Of a DNA stretch of 38,392 bases, positions 16,943-25,900 are shown one piece after another; the first letter of the stretch is position 1, and each line of letters begins with the position of its first letter. Below the pieces are notes generated by a model. It was not told the origin of the DNA, searched no databases, and saw only the letters and a list, made by a program, of their open reading frames with translations. The stretch comes from Desulfobacteraceae bacterium (GTDB lineage: Bacteria; Desulfobacterota; Desulfobacteria; Desulfobacterales; JACKCP01): the NCBI GenBank assembly GCA_020633955.1, contig JACKCP010000018.1, positions 1 through 38,392 of the forward strand, read 5' to 3'. The position numbers and the translations under genes were made by a program.

Positions 16943-17899
16943 CTATTCACTATAAGGCCCCAGAAACCTGTCACCATTAAAATGGATTAAATGGGAAGGA
17001 GAATCTGCAACCCAAACTTCTGTTTCCCAGGCTATTTCAGAAACATATCTGCTCATTAGAGATTTATTTGGAAAAGCTGTGACATAAACAAGACCTGCCT
17101 TTGAATTACTAAATAAAGCAGACAGCTCCAGATACCTTTTACCATCTACAGGCCCGTGGCTTGTAACAGCCTCTATAAGAAGAAGCCAGTTTCTTTTGGA
17201 ACAAAAAACTGCAACATCAGGCATTTTCCCATGAGAGTCAATTTTAATTCCAAGTTTTAAAAATAATGCCCCGTCAAAATATCCGAATTTATCACCTGTA
17301 TCCCCTGCATAAATTAAACTTCCCCCTGGAACAAATCTCGGACAAAACTCTTCGATAATATCACGAATAAGTTCACTATGTTCTCCAGGACTTAAACCAA
17401 TCTTTTTACCTTTTGAAATTTTTACATCTACTTTATTTTGTTTTCTTTCCTTTGCATATCTGGCAGCAAGGGTTTCATGTGCTGATAAATAAGAAAAAAG
17501 ATTCCTTTTCCAACTATTTTTCCCAAAAGAACGAATAAGCTTTAATACATTATCTTCAATCTGATAAACAGTTTTAGGGCTGTTTACAGGCCTGTCAGGT
17601 TTATCCGGATTATAAACTGCAATACCTGACTCTACAAACTGATGAATGGTTTGCCTGCGTATAGTTTCCCTGGTATTTGGAGCATAATTTTTATGATAAT
17701 GCACCCTTATCCAGTCCATTATAGGAGTGATTCCAATTAAGCGGGCTTTAGCTTGCTTCCAGGTTTTATCAGGGGTTAAATTTAATAATGCAAGAAGACA
17801 CAAGGCAGATCGTTCATTCTGCTGTGCTTTAGGCATACCAACAGACTCAAGTATATCTATTGCTTCATTAATCAACTTTTCAAAATCTATATCATTCAT
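16943..17899 (-). CDS. Type II restriction endonuclease, BsuBI/PstI family
   Basis: A 318-residue endonuclease, matching the length of BsuBI and PstI (about 315-325), which cut CTGCAG. The N-terminal half (about 1-130) is a winged-helix-like region (TRETIRRQTIHQFVESGIAVYN). The C-terminal half holds the family-specific GDTGDKFGYFDGALF, then PD227-228 and Glu243 in LLLIEAVTSHGPVDGKR, a PD-(D/E)xK-like arrangement in which the last residue is not lysine. The ATG overlaps the methyltransferase stop by four bases (ATGA), so the pair is made together with the methylase first. Specificity for CTGCAG is inferred from the family and not proved. Confidence 0.92.
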   Translation of the reverse strand: MNDIDFEKLINEAIDILESVGMPKAQQNERSALCLLALLNLTPDKTWKQAKARLIGITPIMDWIRVHYHKNYAPNTRETIRRQTIHQFVESGIAVYNPDKPDRPVNSPKTVYQIEDNVLKLIRSFGKNSWKRNLFSYLSAHETLAARYAKERKQNKVDVKISKGKKIGLSPGEHSELIRDIIEEFCPRFVPGGSLIYAGDTGDKFGYFDGALFLKLGIKIDSHGKMPDVAVFCSKRNWLLLIEAVTSHGPVDGKRYLELSALFSNSKAGLVYVTAFPNKSLMSRYVSEIAWETEVWVADSPSHLIHFNGDRFLGPYSE

Positions 17900-19434
17900 T
17901 TTGAAATTTTTAGAACCTCTTTATCAATAATTTCCTGGGATAAAGCATTAATCTCTGATGCCCATTTTCCAAGCTTTACAAGATTTTCTCTGCTTGGATA
18001 TTTCATAAGTTTCAAATCAGCGGCATTAACCTGTGTATGGCCGCTGAAACGCCTGAAATATTCATCAACCATTGTTGAATTAAGATAAACACAAAGACCT
18101 TTTGACAATGCTTGTGTTAATGGCTTTTTATTGTCATGAAAAAAATTCAAATGGTTTTCAATACCGATTTTTTCAGCGTTCCCTAATAAATCAGGCTCAA
18201 TAATACCTGCAACAATCCTTCTCTTTTCTTCCTTCGATGAAAAACGCCTTACTACAGTATAAAAGCCATTTGGATAAAGCCATTTTTTTGTGTGGGAATT
18301 AAAAATAATGGCATTTGGTTTTTTTCCGTTTTTAATGGGCCAGCAAATTGCTCCGTTTTTTATATGACATGGGTAAATAAGAGGTACGCAGTTTTTTTCA
18401 GGCATATCACAAATATGCTCTTTAACCCTGAAATCCACAACCGGCCCTGTAGAGATGTTCAATCCAATATCTGATAGTGAAAAATTAAATTTATCAGGGA
18501 AATCTTCAAAATCACATGAAGAAGAAGGAATATGAATAAAAAAATATTTATCCTCTTTTTTGACAATTTTATCAAACGAATATTTATAAACAAAAAGATC
18601 AGAAAAACTGTCATCAGTTGAAGTTGAAACAATTACATCTTTTTGAATCCCGCCTTTTTCTACTCCTATAATAATATTTTCCTGTAATACCTTATCTTCT
18701 TTGAAAGCTTTATTTCTTGAGTCAAACAAATGAATTCTTTTTACAGCTGCTTTTGATAAAAGAAATTTTCTAAAAGGCAGATAATAAGGCCCGTTACAAA
18801 AACTTCTGGGAATAATTGCAACCAAATAGCCGTTTTCCTCAAGCAAAAGCAAAGATAAAGCAACAAAAGCTGAATACAGATTTACAGTTTCTATGCCTAC
18901 TTTACGTAAAAAGGTTCTGTGACGTGAAGAACTTTTAATTTTTTTATATGGTGGATTCATTATACAGTGTGTAAAAGTTTTAACATCCTCCTTAAAGAGA
19001 CTGTTTAATGAATCAAGTTTGCGCGATTTTTCAATAACAAAATCTTTATCAACAATTTCCCAGCTGAAATTAAAATCCATTTCAGAAGCTATTTTTTCAA
19101 ATAAGGCTAAATTGGTTTTCAAATATTTATTCATGACTGAATCAATTTCATAAGCAGTAAGCTCAATGGAAAATTTATTTTTTTTTGTACAAAAACGATC
19201 AAGAAATGCCGAAGTTAAACTGCCCACCCCTGCACCTGGATCAAGCAGTTTTATTGTTTTTTTGGTGGGTTCAGGAAATAAAGAAGCCATAAATGATGCA
19301 ATATCTGAAGATGTCATGTATTGTCCAAGCATACTTTTTGTTTCAACTTCAAGTTCTGTATTGGCTTCTTTTCTATTCAAATCTGTAAAACTTAAAAAGC
19401 CAGCAGTTTCTGCCAGTATGGACTCAGAAATCAA
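17896..19434 (-). CDS. Type II N6-adenine DNA methyltransferase (M.BsuBI/M.PstI-like)
   Basis: The protective partner of the BsuBI/PstI-like endonuclease. Motif I (SAM binding) is LLDPGAGVGSLTSAF and motif IV is MNPPYKKI, the N6-adenine type (NPPY). The region GQYMTSSDIASFMASLF before motif I is typical of the gamma-type order. The frame stays open to 19530, but I choose TTG at 19434 (512 residues, near M.PstI at 507): GGGAGGG lies a few bases upstream there. The longer frame would start inside repeat copy f and lacks a Shine-Dalgarno; an ATG at 19476 also lacks one. No controller (C) protein gene is present. Confidence 0.9.
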   Translation of the reverse strand: MISESILAETAGFLSFTDLNRKEANTELEVETKSMLGQYMTSSDIASFMASLFPEPTKKTIKLLDPGAGVGSLTSAFLDRFCTKKNKFSIELTAYEIDSVMNKYLKTNLALFEKIASEMDFNFSWEIVDKDFVIEKSRKLDSLNSLFKEDVKTFTHCIMNPPYKKIKSSSRHRTFLRKVGIETVNLYSAFVALSLLLLEENGYLVAIIPRSFCNGPYYLPFRKFLLSKAAVKRIHLFDSRNKAFKEDKVLQENIIIGVEKGGIQKDVIVSTSTDDSFSDLFVYKYSFDKIVKKEDKYFFIHIPSSSCDFEDFPDKFNFSLSDIGLNISTGPVVDFRVKEHICDMPEKNCVPLIYPCHIKNGAICWPIKNGKKPNAIIFNSHTKKWLYPNGFYTVVRRFSSKEEKRRIVAGIIEPDLLGNAEKIGIENHLNFFHDNKKPLTQALSKGLCVYLNSTMVDEYFRRFSGHTQVNAADLKLMKYPSRENLVKLGKWASEINALSQEIIDKEVLKISK

Positions 19435-19522
19435 TTTTCCCTCCCAAAAACTTTCATAAAAATAAACCCGATACATTCTAAACCATTTACTACAAGAACC
19501 TTTATTTTCACTTAGACAGACC

Positions 19523-19547
19523 CGGAACAAAAGCTGCTTTTTGTCCA
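19523..19547. repeat. Dispersed quasi-palindromic repeat, copy f (divergent)
   Basis: GGAACAAAAGCTGCTTTTTGTCC is close to a perfect palindrome and keeps the GAAC-AAAA ... TTTTTGTCC frame of the other copies. It lies in the gap between the MATE transporter gene and the methyltransferase gene. It is the most divergent copy, and without the others I would not have called it. Confidence 0.45.
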
Positions 19548-19625
19548 GGCTTGAAGCATATGAAAAATCATGTCCCCAAATTATGCAGCAGCAGTTTTAC
19601 ATTTAAACTAAACAATAACAAAAGT

Positions 19626-21401
19626 TCAAACTAAAACAGCAGTATTATTAAAATTCAGAGCATAGGTATAATCAAATTTTTTGGCCATTTTATTTACAAT
19701 ATTAAGCCCTATGGAATTTTCTGCTCCTTGTTTTTTTATATACAAAACCGGATTAAACGGTACTCCGTCATCTCTTATTCTTAAAACAATTTCATTTTTA
19801 CTTATAGAAAGCCTTATATCAATAAAGCTTTTTGTCTTTTTTTCTTTTCCAAATCTAACAATATTTGCTGTAAGTTCTTCTGCAATAAGGCCTGCATAAT
19901 TTGCACGCTTTGGAGATATTTTGTTTTTTATGCAAAATTTTATAATTTCATCTGAAATCCCTGCTGCATTTTCAATGGAGGAATCTATTGTAACATCGAA
20001 AATTTTTGCATCAATATCTTCTAAAAGAAGAAAAGGTGAAAGATTTTTACTGCTTTTTTTTCTTATTATAAAAGACACAATAAAAACAGTTCCAAGGGTT
20101 AAAATTTCAGCCAGTATAAATGAAATCCAGATACCCTTTTCGCCAGTAAATTTCTCCATTAAAATAACCAGGGGAAGAATGAAAACTATATTTTCAAGGA
20201 TTATAGAAACACTTGAAAGAAGTTTCCTGTTAATTGTCTGAAAATAGCAGATCATAACAAAATTAAGGCCGAAAAAAGGAAGGGAAAGGGAAAAAATCCT
20301 TATAGCTGATTTTAAGGGTTCCATCAGACCAGCACCTTTAATTCCAAATATCATTGCAATATATTCAGGAAAAGCAGTAAAAATTAAGACCATAAATATG
20401 CAAAGTCCGCTTACTGTAAGTGCGGCTGTTTTCATTATAAGCCTTATTCCTGAATAGTCTTTTTCTCCAAATGTACACCCTAAAAGAGGAACAAGGGTCT
20501 GGGCTGTTCCGCCTATAATTATTCCAGAAACTGCAAGAGTGTTTAAACATACTGCAAACATTGCAACTCCCCCGGGGCCAAGGGTTTTTAACAAAATTAT
20601 GTTTATTGCAAAGTTTTTTACAAATACTGTTGCTCCTGCAAGTGCTGAAGGAACTCCGGTTGAAATAATTGATGAATAAAGTTTTAAATCAGATTTTTTT
20701 ATTTTTACAAATTTAAAGGTTCTTGTTTTCGACTTAAAATATTTTATTCCAAGAAAACCGCCCAAAATATATCCAAGAACTGTTGCAAGGCCGGCTCCTC
20801 CTATTCCCATTTTAAATACACCCATAAAAACAAGGTCAAAACCAAGATTCAGCGCATTTGCAAGAATTAAAATATTTGCGGCAAGCTTTGGATTTGAATC
20901 TGTTCTTATAAAATACAGTGCACCTGGAATTGTAATAAGAAAAGGAATTCCAAGGCTTAAAACAATAAAATATGTTTTTACAAGCTCATTAAGTCTGCTC
21001 CCGCCGCTTAAAAGTCCTGAAATTAAATCTGAAAAAATAAAGCAGAAAAACCCCGTAAAGCATGAAATAACAATTAAACCTGCTATTGAAAGTGTAAAAA
21101 TCTTATCTGCGAGGTCATTATCCATAGCACCTTTTAAACGAGCAGCAATTGTTGAACCGCCGACTCCGAAAAGAGCATAAAGGGCACTTAAAAAATAAAG
21201 AACAGGTGCACAGATATTTACAGCTGAAAAGGCATCAGTCCCTAAAATATTTCCAACAATAATTCCATCCACCACAACTCCAAGTGAAAGAGCAAGATTC
21301 ATGATTACAGTGGGAACAAGATATGAATAAAATTTTTTTTGTAAAAGAGTGCCTGATCTTGTAAAAGTTTTTTCAATTATATTTTCAGATTGCTTTTCCA
21401 A
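19626..21401 (-). CDS. MATE-family exporter fused to an RsbW-like HATPase domain
   Basis: A 591-residue fusion. Residues about 20-445 form a MATE transporter with twelve hydrophobic segments (LVPTVIMNLALSLGVVVDGIIVGNILG; VGGSTIAARL), which expels small molecules using an ion gradient. Residues about 465-591 form a GHKL ATPase domain of the anti-sigma-factor (RsbW/SpoIIAB) type: N-box EELTANIVRFG, G1 box RDDGVPFNP and G2-like NSIGLNIVNKM. The start is TTG, with GCGGGG upstream; the next Met lies in the first membrane span. It follows the PaaK-like gene by 35 bases and is probably the exporter for the NRPS product, with the ATPase domain as a regulatory input. MATE-HATPase fusions occur in other anaerobes; their role is unclear. 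Confidence 0.88.
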   Translation of the reverse strand: MEKQSENIIEKTFTRSGTLLQKKFYSYLVPTVIMNLALSLGVVVDGIIVGNILGTDAFSAVNICAPVLYFLSALYALFGVGGSTIAARLKGAMDNDLADKIFTLSIAGLIVISCFTGFFCFIFSDLISGLLSGGSRLNELVKTYFIVLSLGIPFLITIPGALYFIRTDSNPKLAANILILANALNLGFDLVFMGVFKMGIGGAGLATVLGYILGGFLGIKYFKSKTRTFKFVKIKKSDLKLYSSIISTGVPSALAGATVFVKNFAINIILLKTLGPGGVAMFAVCLNTLAVSGIIIGGTAQTLVPLLGCTFGEKDYSGIRLIMKTAALTVSGLCIFMVLIFTAFPEYIAMIFGIKGAGLMEPLKSAIRIFSLSLPFFGLNFVMICYFQTINRKLLSSVSIILENIVFILPLVILMEKFTGEKGIWISFILAEILTLGTVFIVSFIIRKKSSKNLSPFLLLEDIDAKIFDVTIDSSIENAAGISDEIIKFCIKNKISPKRANYAGLIAEELTANIVRFGKEKKTKSFIDIRLSISKNEIVLRIRDDGVPFNPVLYIKKQGAENSIGLNIVNKMAKKFDYTYALNFNNTAVLV

Positions 21402-21436
21402 TTAAAAATCCCCGCAGTTTTTATCTATAAGCCATA

Positions 21437-22795
21437 TTAGATTTCAACACACACACTCTTTATTTTCCCGCCTTTTGAAGCAACAGGGGCTTTGTCTGAT
21501 ATTTCAAATTTTACTTCATCAAGGTCATTATCCTTTAAAAGCTCAAGCACATATTTTGAAATTTCCCTTTTAACCTGATTTTTATCATATTCAGGGGAAT
21601 ACAAAGCTCTTAATTCAAGGTTTTTTTCAGATTTTTGAACAAACTGAAACTGCAGAATTCCGTTTGTTTTTGTAATGATGAAATTAAGCATTACAGGTGC
21701 AATTGCTCTTGATTTTCCGCTGGAAATAAAAGTCAGATTGTCACCGCTTCTTCCCATGATTTTTATTACAGGAAGCATACTTTTACAGCTGCATTTTTCA
21801 TTTTCAATAATAATACTGTCTTCAATTTTATATCTTATTATCGGCTGAAGATATGAGGAAAGATTTGTAACAAGAACAGCAGAAGACATTTTCCCGTCTT
21901 TTACAGGATTATTATTTTCATCAACAGGCTCAACTATTATCCAGTCGTCATTTAAGTGCATATTTCCCTTTTTACAGTTAAATGCGATTTCACCGCCTTC
22001 TGTGCTGCAAAATGAATTTGTAATTTCAGCATCAAAAGCTTTTTTCATCATGTCAAAGGCATAGTCTGTAAGCTGTTCTGCAGAGCATGCTATTGCCTTT
22101 GGAGAAATTTCAAGCCTTCCTTCAATTTTTTCCCTGGCAAGAACTGCAAGAACAGAAGGATAACCTGTTAATACCACAGGATTAAAATTATTGAGTTTTT
22201 TTACAATTTCAGGGACAGGCTCAAGAATTGAGCATAAAAGAAGATTATCAGGATTTATAGAATTTTTTCTCATTCTTTCAAAAGAACATACTGCCGAATG
22301 AAATCCTCCGGTTCCAAGAACCGAGGCACACCTGTTTTTTGAGATATCAAGTAAATCTGCAATCCCAAATCTCTTAAAAAGCCGTTCAGCCATTAAAGAA
22401 CCGTGAACATCTGCATGGAATTTGTCCCTTACCATCCACAAAGGCTGGCCTGTGGTGCCAGATGTTGTAAGAACACTGTATTTTTCAAGAAAGGGATTTC
22501 CAATATTTTCCATATCTGAAAAATAATTTTCAAGACTTTTTATTGTTATATCCTTATCTGTAACCCAGTCTTCAAAATAAGGCATGAGCTGTTTTTTTGA
22601 AGTGACCGGCAAATCCTCAAGTTTAAAATTTTTTGGAATATCCTTGTAAAGCTCTGCAAAAAAATTTGAATTTTTTGCTGCATATAAAACTAGGCTTTCA
22701 AGTCTTTGCTCTTGAAGAGACTTTCTTTTGTCATCTGAAAAATGCTCTGCTTCTTCAACTGACTTTCTTATTTTTTCGATGGAAAGATTTTTCAT
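21437..22795 (-). CDS. PaaK/CapK-like adenylate-forming enzyme
   Basis: A 452-residue member of the phenylacetate-CoA ligase/CapK branch of the ANL superfamily. It activates a carboxylic acid as an acyl-adenylate, normally then transferred to CoA or another thiol. Motifs: P-loop-like LTTSGTTGQPLW (about 109-120), NSFCSTEGGEIAFNC, YLQPIIRYKIEDSI and the hinge region IKIMGRSGDNL. AGGAAA upstream supports the ATG. It sits 116 bases after the NRPS and 35 before the MATE gene, all on one strand. In this setting it could prepare the acyl group used by the first condensation domain; that role is inferred. The acid cannot be read from the sequence. Confidence 0.82.
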   Translation of the reverse strand: MKNLSIEKIRKSVEEAEHFSDDKRKSLQEQRLESLVLYAAKNSNFFAELYKDIPKNFKLEDLPVTSKKQLMPYFEDWVTDKDITIKSLENYFSDMENIGNPFLEKYSVLTTSGTTGQPLWMVRDKFHADVHGSLMAERLFKRFGIADLLDISKNRCASVLGTGGFHSAVCSFERMRKNSINPDNLLLCSILEPVPEIVKKLNNFNPVVLTGYPSVLAVLAREKIEGRLEISPKAIACSAEQLTDYAFDMMKKAFDAEITNSFCSTEGGEIAFNCKKGNMHLNDDWIIVEPVDENNNPVKDGKMSSAVLVTNLSSYLQPIIRYKIEDSIIIENEKCSCKSMLPVIKIMGRSGDNLTFISSGKSRAIAPVMLNFIITKTNGILQFQFVQKSEKNLELRALYSPEYDKNQVKREISKYVLELLKDNDLDEVKFEISDKAPVASKGGKIKSVCVEI

Positions 22796-22813
22796 TTTGA
22801 TTTTCCTGTATTT

Positions 22814-22854
22814 AGTTGCTGAACAAAAAACTTTTGTTTTCGTCCAATCACTGA
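22814..22854 (+). repeat. Dispersed quasi-palindromic repeat, copy b
   Basis: Begins GTTGCTGAACAAAAAAC and continues TTTTGTTTTCGTCCAATCACT. It shares GTTGCTGAAC with copy d and the tail CCAATCACT with copies a and e, so it links the two sub-types. It lies in the 116-base gap between the NRPS gene and the PaaK-like gene. Confidence 0.65.
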
Positions 22855-22911
22855 TTATTCAGCTTAAATTAAAACAGCTGCTTTATTTCAAACCCTCTTT
22901 TTTAAAAAACA

Positions 22912-25900
22912 CTAAACAGCAACAAAAAGCTTTTCAGCCTGCTCTGCCTTTGCAGAAATAATTCCCATAAGAGCAAATGCAAATTCAGGCTCCCTTAAAA
23001 TTATCTGCTTCATGTCTTCAGCCAGAATATTAAATGCAAAAACAGGGTCAACTGCCTCAACAGTACTTCCTGCACTTTTCATTCTTCCGATTCCAAGAAC
23101 TTCTTCTCCTGTGCAGGCACCTTTTGCTCCTACCCTTACTGTTCCAATCCAGCCGTTTCTGTTGTGCCTGTAGGTTTCAACTATCCCTTCCATTACAAAA
23201 TTAAGGTCTTTAATTTCAAGCCCCTCAGTCTGTAAACGATCTTCAGACCCAAAGTATTTTGGAACCATTTTTCCCGCAATTGAGTAAAGACGATCTTCAT
23301 CAAACTCTGCAAAATAAGGAAGTTCCTTTAAAAGTCTTATTCTGTCTGAAAGTGCGTGGCGCACAAACTGTAAAAGGTCTGTGCCTCCTGGTATTTTCCA
23401 TTCAAAACCAAGCTTTTTTAAAATTTCTGCAGTTTTATCAGCTCTTATATCTGCAATTGTCTGGTCAGGCTTCTGAAGCCAGTCCTGCCATCCTGAATGC
23501 ATTAAAAGACGTTCAATATATTCAGAAAAACCCGGATAATTTGCATGCTTTGCTACATATGCCACAAAATCATCAAACTTTTTTGAATCAAACCTTAAGC
23601 CAAGACCTTTCTCTTCAAGACCTTTTGAAAGCTTTAAAAGATTTGGATTCTGGATATGAAAAACACTGTTTAAAAGATCCGGCCTTCCAATCAGGCAGAC
23701 TATTGCCTCGGCAGCCTGGTCAACAAAGGTCATGTTTCTGGCGTCCATTATTTCAGGTGCTGCTCCAAGATTTACATAAGCTCTTAACTGCTGATAAAAT
23801 GCGTTGTCTTCAACATTTTTCTGCAATGCTCCGGTTTTTGAATCACAGGTAATATTTCCTGCTCTGTAAATATTTATATCAAGGCCGTTTTTTCTTTCTT
23901 CATAAAGAAGCTTTTCTGAAATAAGTTTTGATCGTACATAAAAGTTTTCAGTATGCTGGTTTTTATCAAGGTCTGATTCTGTAAAAAGAATTTTTGTTCT
24001 TCCTTCAATATTTCCTGCACCTATTGAAGTTGTGGAAACATGGTGAATTGTTTTTTTTCTTCCGTTTTTTGAAAACAAAACAATATTTTTCACACTTTCA
24101 ATATTTGCCTCTTCAAATTCTTCCCAGGCTCCGTAATGTCTTGTAAGTGCTGCTGAATTCAATACTGCATCAGCTTCTTTTAATAATTTTTCATATTTTT
24201 CATTATTTATTCCAAAATTTTTCTTTCCAAGGTCTGCTGCTAAAACCTCAAGCCTTGAATCTGAAACTGAAAAAAGCTCTTTGTTAAATCTTAACCAGAA
24301 AACATCAGACAGTCTTTTTTCTGCATCTTTATCTGATTTCCCCCTTACAAGGGCTGTTACAAATGAATCTGTATTTTCTAAAAGCACTTTTAAAAGGTCT
24401 GTTCCAAGGGTTCCAGTTCCTCCTGTCAAAAGAATATGCTTTGGCCATTTTACATAATCAGGGTCAAAATTTTCTTCTGACTCAACAAGTTTTTTATAGG
24501 CTTCAAGTTCTTTTTCATAGATTTTGTCTTCTTTTAAAGGTTTGACCATTTTTTTCAGATGCATAAGCCGGTTTGCTCTTGTGCCTCCTGCCTCTTTAAA
24601 ATTTTTGGCCTGCTCTGCTATTGTAGTGTTTGAAAAAATATCTGATGCAGTAATATCAAAAAATTCACTCAGGCCTGCAAGAAGTGAAATTGCACTTAAA
24701 GAATCTCCTCCTATTTCAAAAAATGAATCAAAGGCGGAAAAATTTCTGTGTCCTAAAACATCTTCCCAGCATTTTGTTATATGCTCTTCCTTTTCATTTT
24801 TCGGTTCAATGGGGCCTGATTTTGAAACTGATACAAGCTCAGGTTTTGGAAGCTTTGACCTGTCAATTTTTCCGTTTACATTTAAAGGCATTTTTTCAAG
24901 TTCTATAAAATGAATCGGAATCATATAGTCTGGAAGAACAGATTTTAAATAAGATTTGATTTCTTCCTTTGAAACTTTTTCACTTATTGTGTAATAGGCG
25001 GCTAAAACCTTGTTTCCAGATGTTTCTTCAATTGGAATCACCACACTTTCCAAAACGTTTAAAACCTCTGAAATTCTTCTTGCAATTTCTCCGGGCTCAA
25101 TTCTGAAACCTCTTATTTTAACCTGAAAATCAAGGCGTTCCATAAATTCCACAACACCGCTGTTAAGCCATCTTCCCCTGTCTCCTGTTCTATACATTCT
25201 CTCACCCGGGAAAAAAGGGTCTTTTACAAAGGATATTTCTGTAAGCTCTGGCCTGTTATGATATCCCCTTGCAACCCCTTCTCCTGCAACACAGATTTCT
25301 CCGGGCATTCCAATTGGACAAAGCCTTCCCTTTTTATCAAGAATATAAACCCTGTAATTTTCAACAGGCGAACCTACCGGCGGATTTTCCATAACTTCCA
25401 AAACATCAAAACTCAAACATGCCATGGTTGCTTCACTCGGGCCGTATTCATTTGTAAGCCGATACGGGCCGATTTTGTATTTTGTAAGCCGGTCTCCTCC
25501 GACAACCATTGTTTTTAGCGATTTCCCATCAGCCATTCTCATGAACTGCTCGGCAAACTGGGTTGGAAAATGTGCATGACTTATGTTTTCTTTCATGAAA
25601 TATAAATCAAGCTCCTTTGGAGAAAGACGTAAATCTTCAGGAATAATATAAAGTGTTCCACCTGAAGTTAAGGGGGCAAAAATCTGAACAACCGAAACAT
25701 CAAAGCTGAAAGATGCAAAAGCAGCTGTATTTGAATTTTCTGTAATTTTATGATGGGTTTTGTACCAGTTTATAAAATTTACCATTGAATGATGTTCTAT
25801 TGAAACTCCCTTTGGAGTTCCTGTGGAACCAGAGGTAAAAATAAGATAGGCAAGCTCTTTTTTTCCTTTTAAAACATCAGGGTCGGTAACCGGTTCGGAA

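Noticed and set aside
19435..19530. N-terminal extension of the methyltransferase to 19530
   Set aside because: The extra residues start inside a dispersed repeat and no Shine-Dalgarno precedes them, whereas GGGAGGG sits right before TTG 19434.
23259..23852. A 197-residue plus-strand frame inside the NRPS
   Set aside because: Antisense to the conserved reductase domain; Leu/Gln-rich composition comes from the complementary codons.
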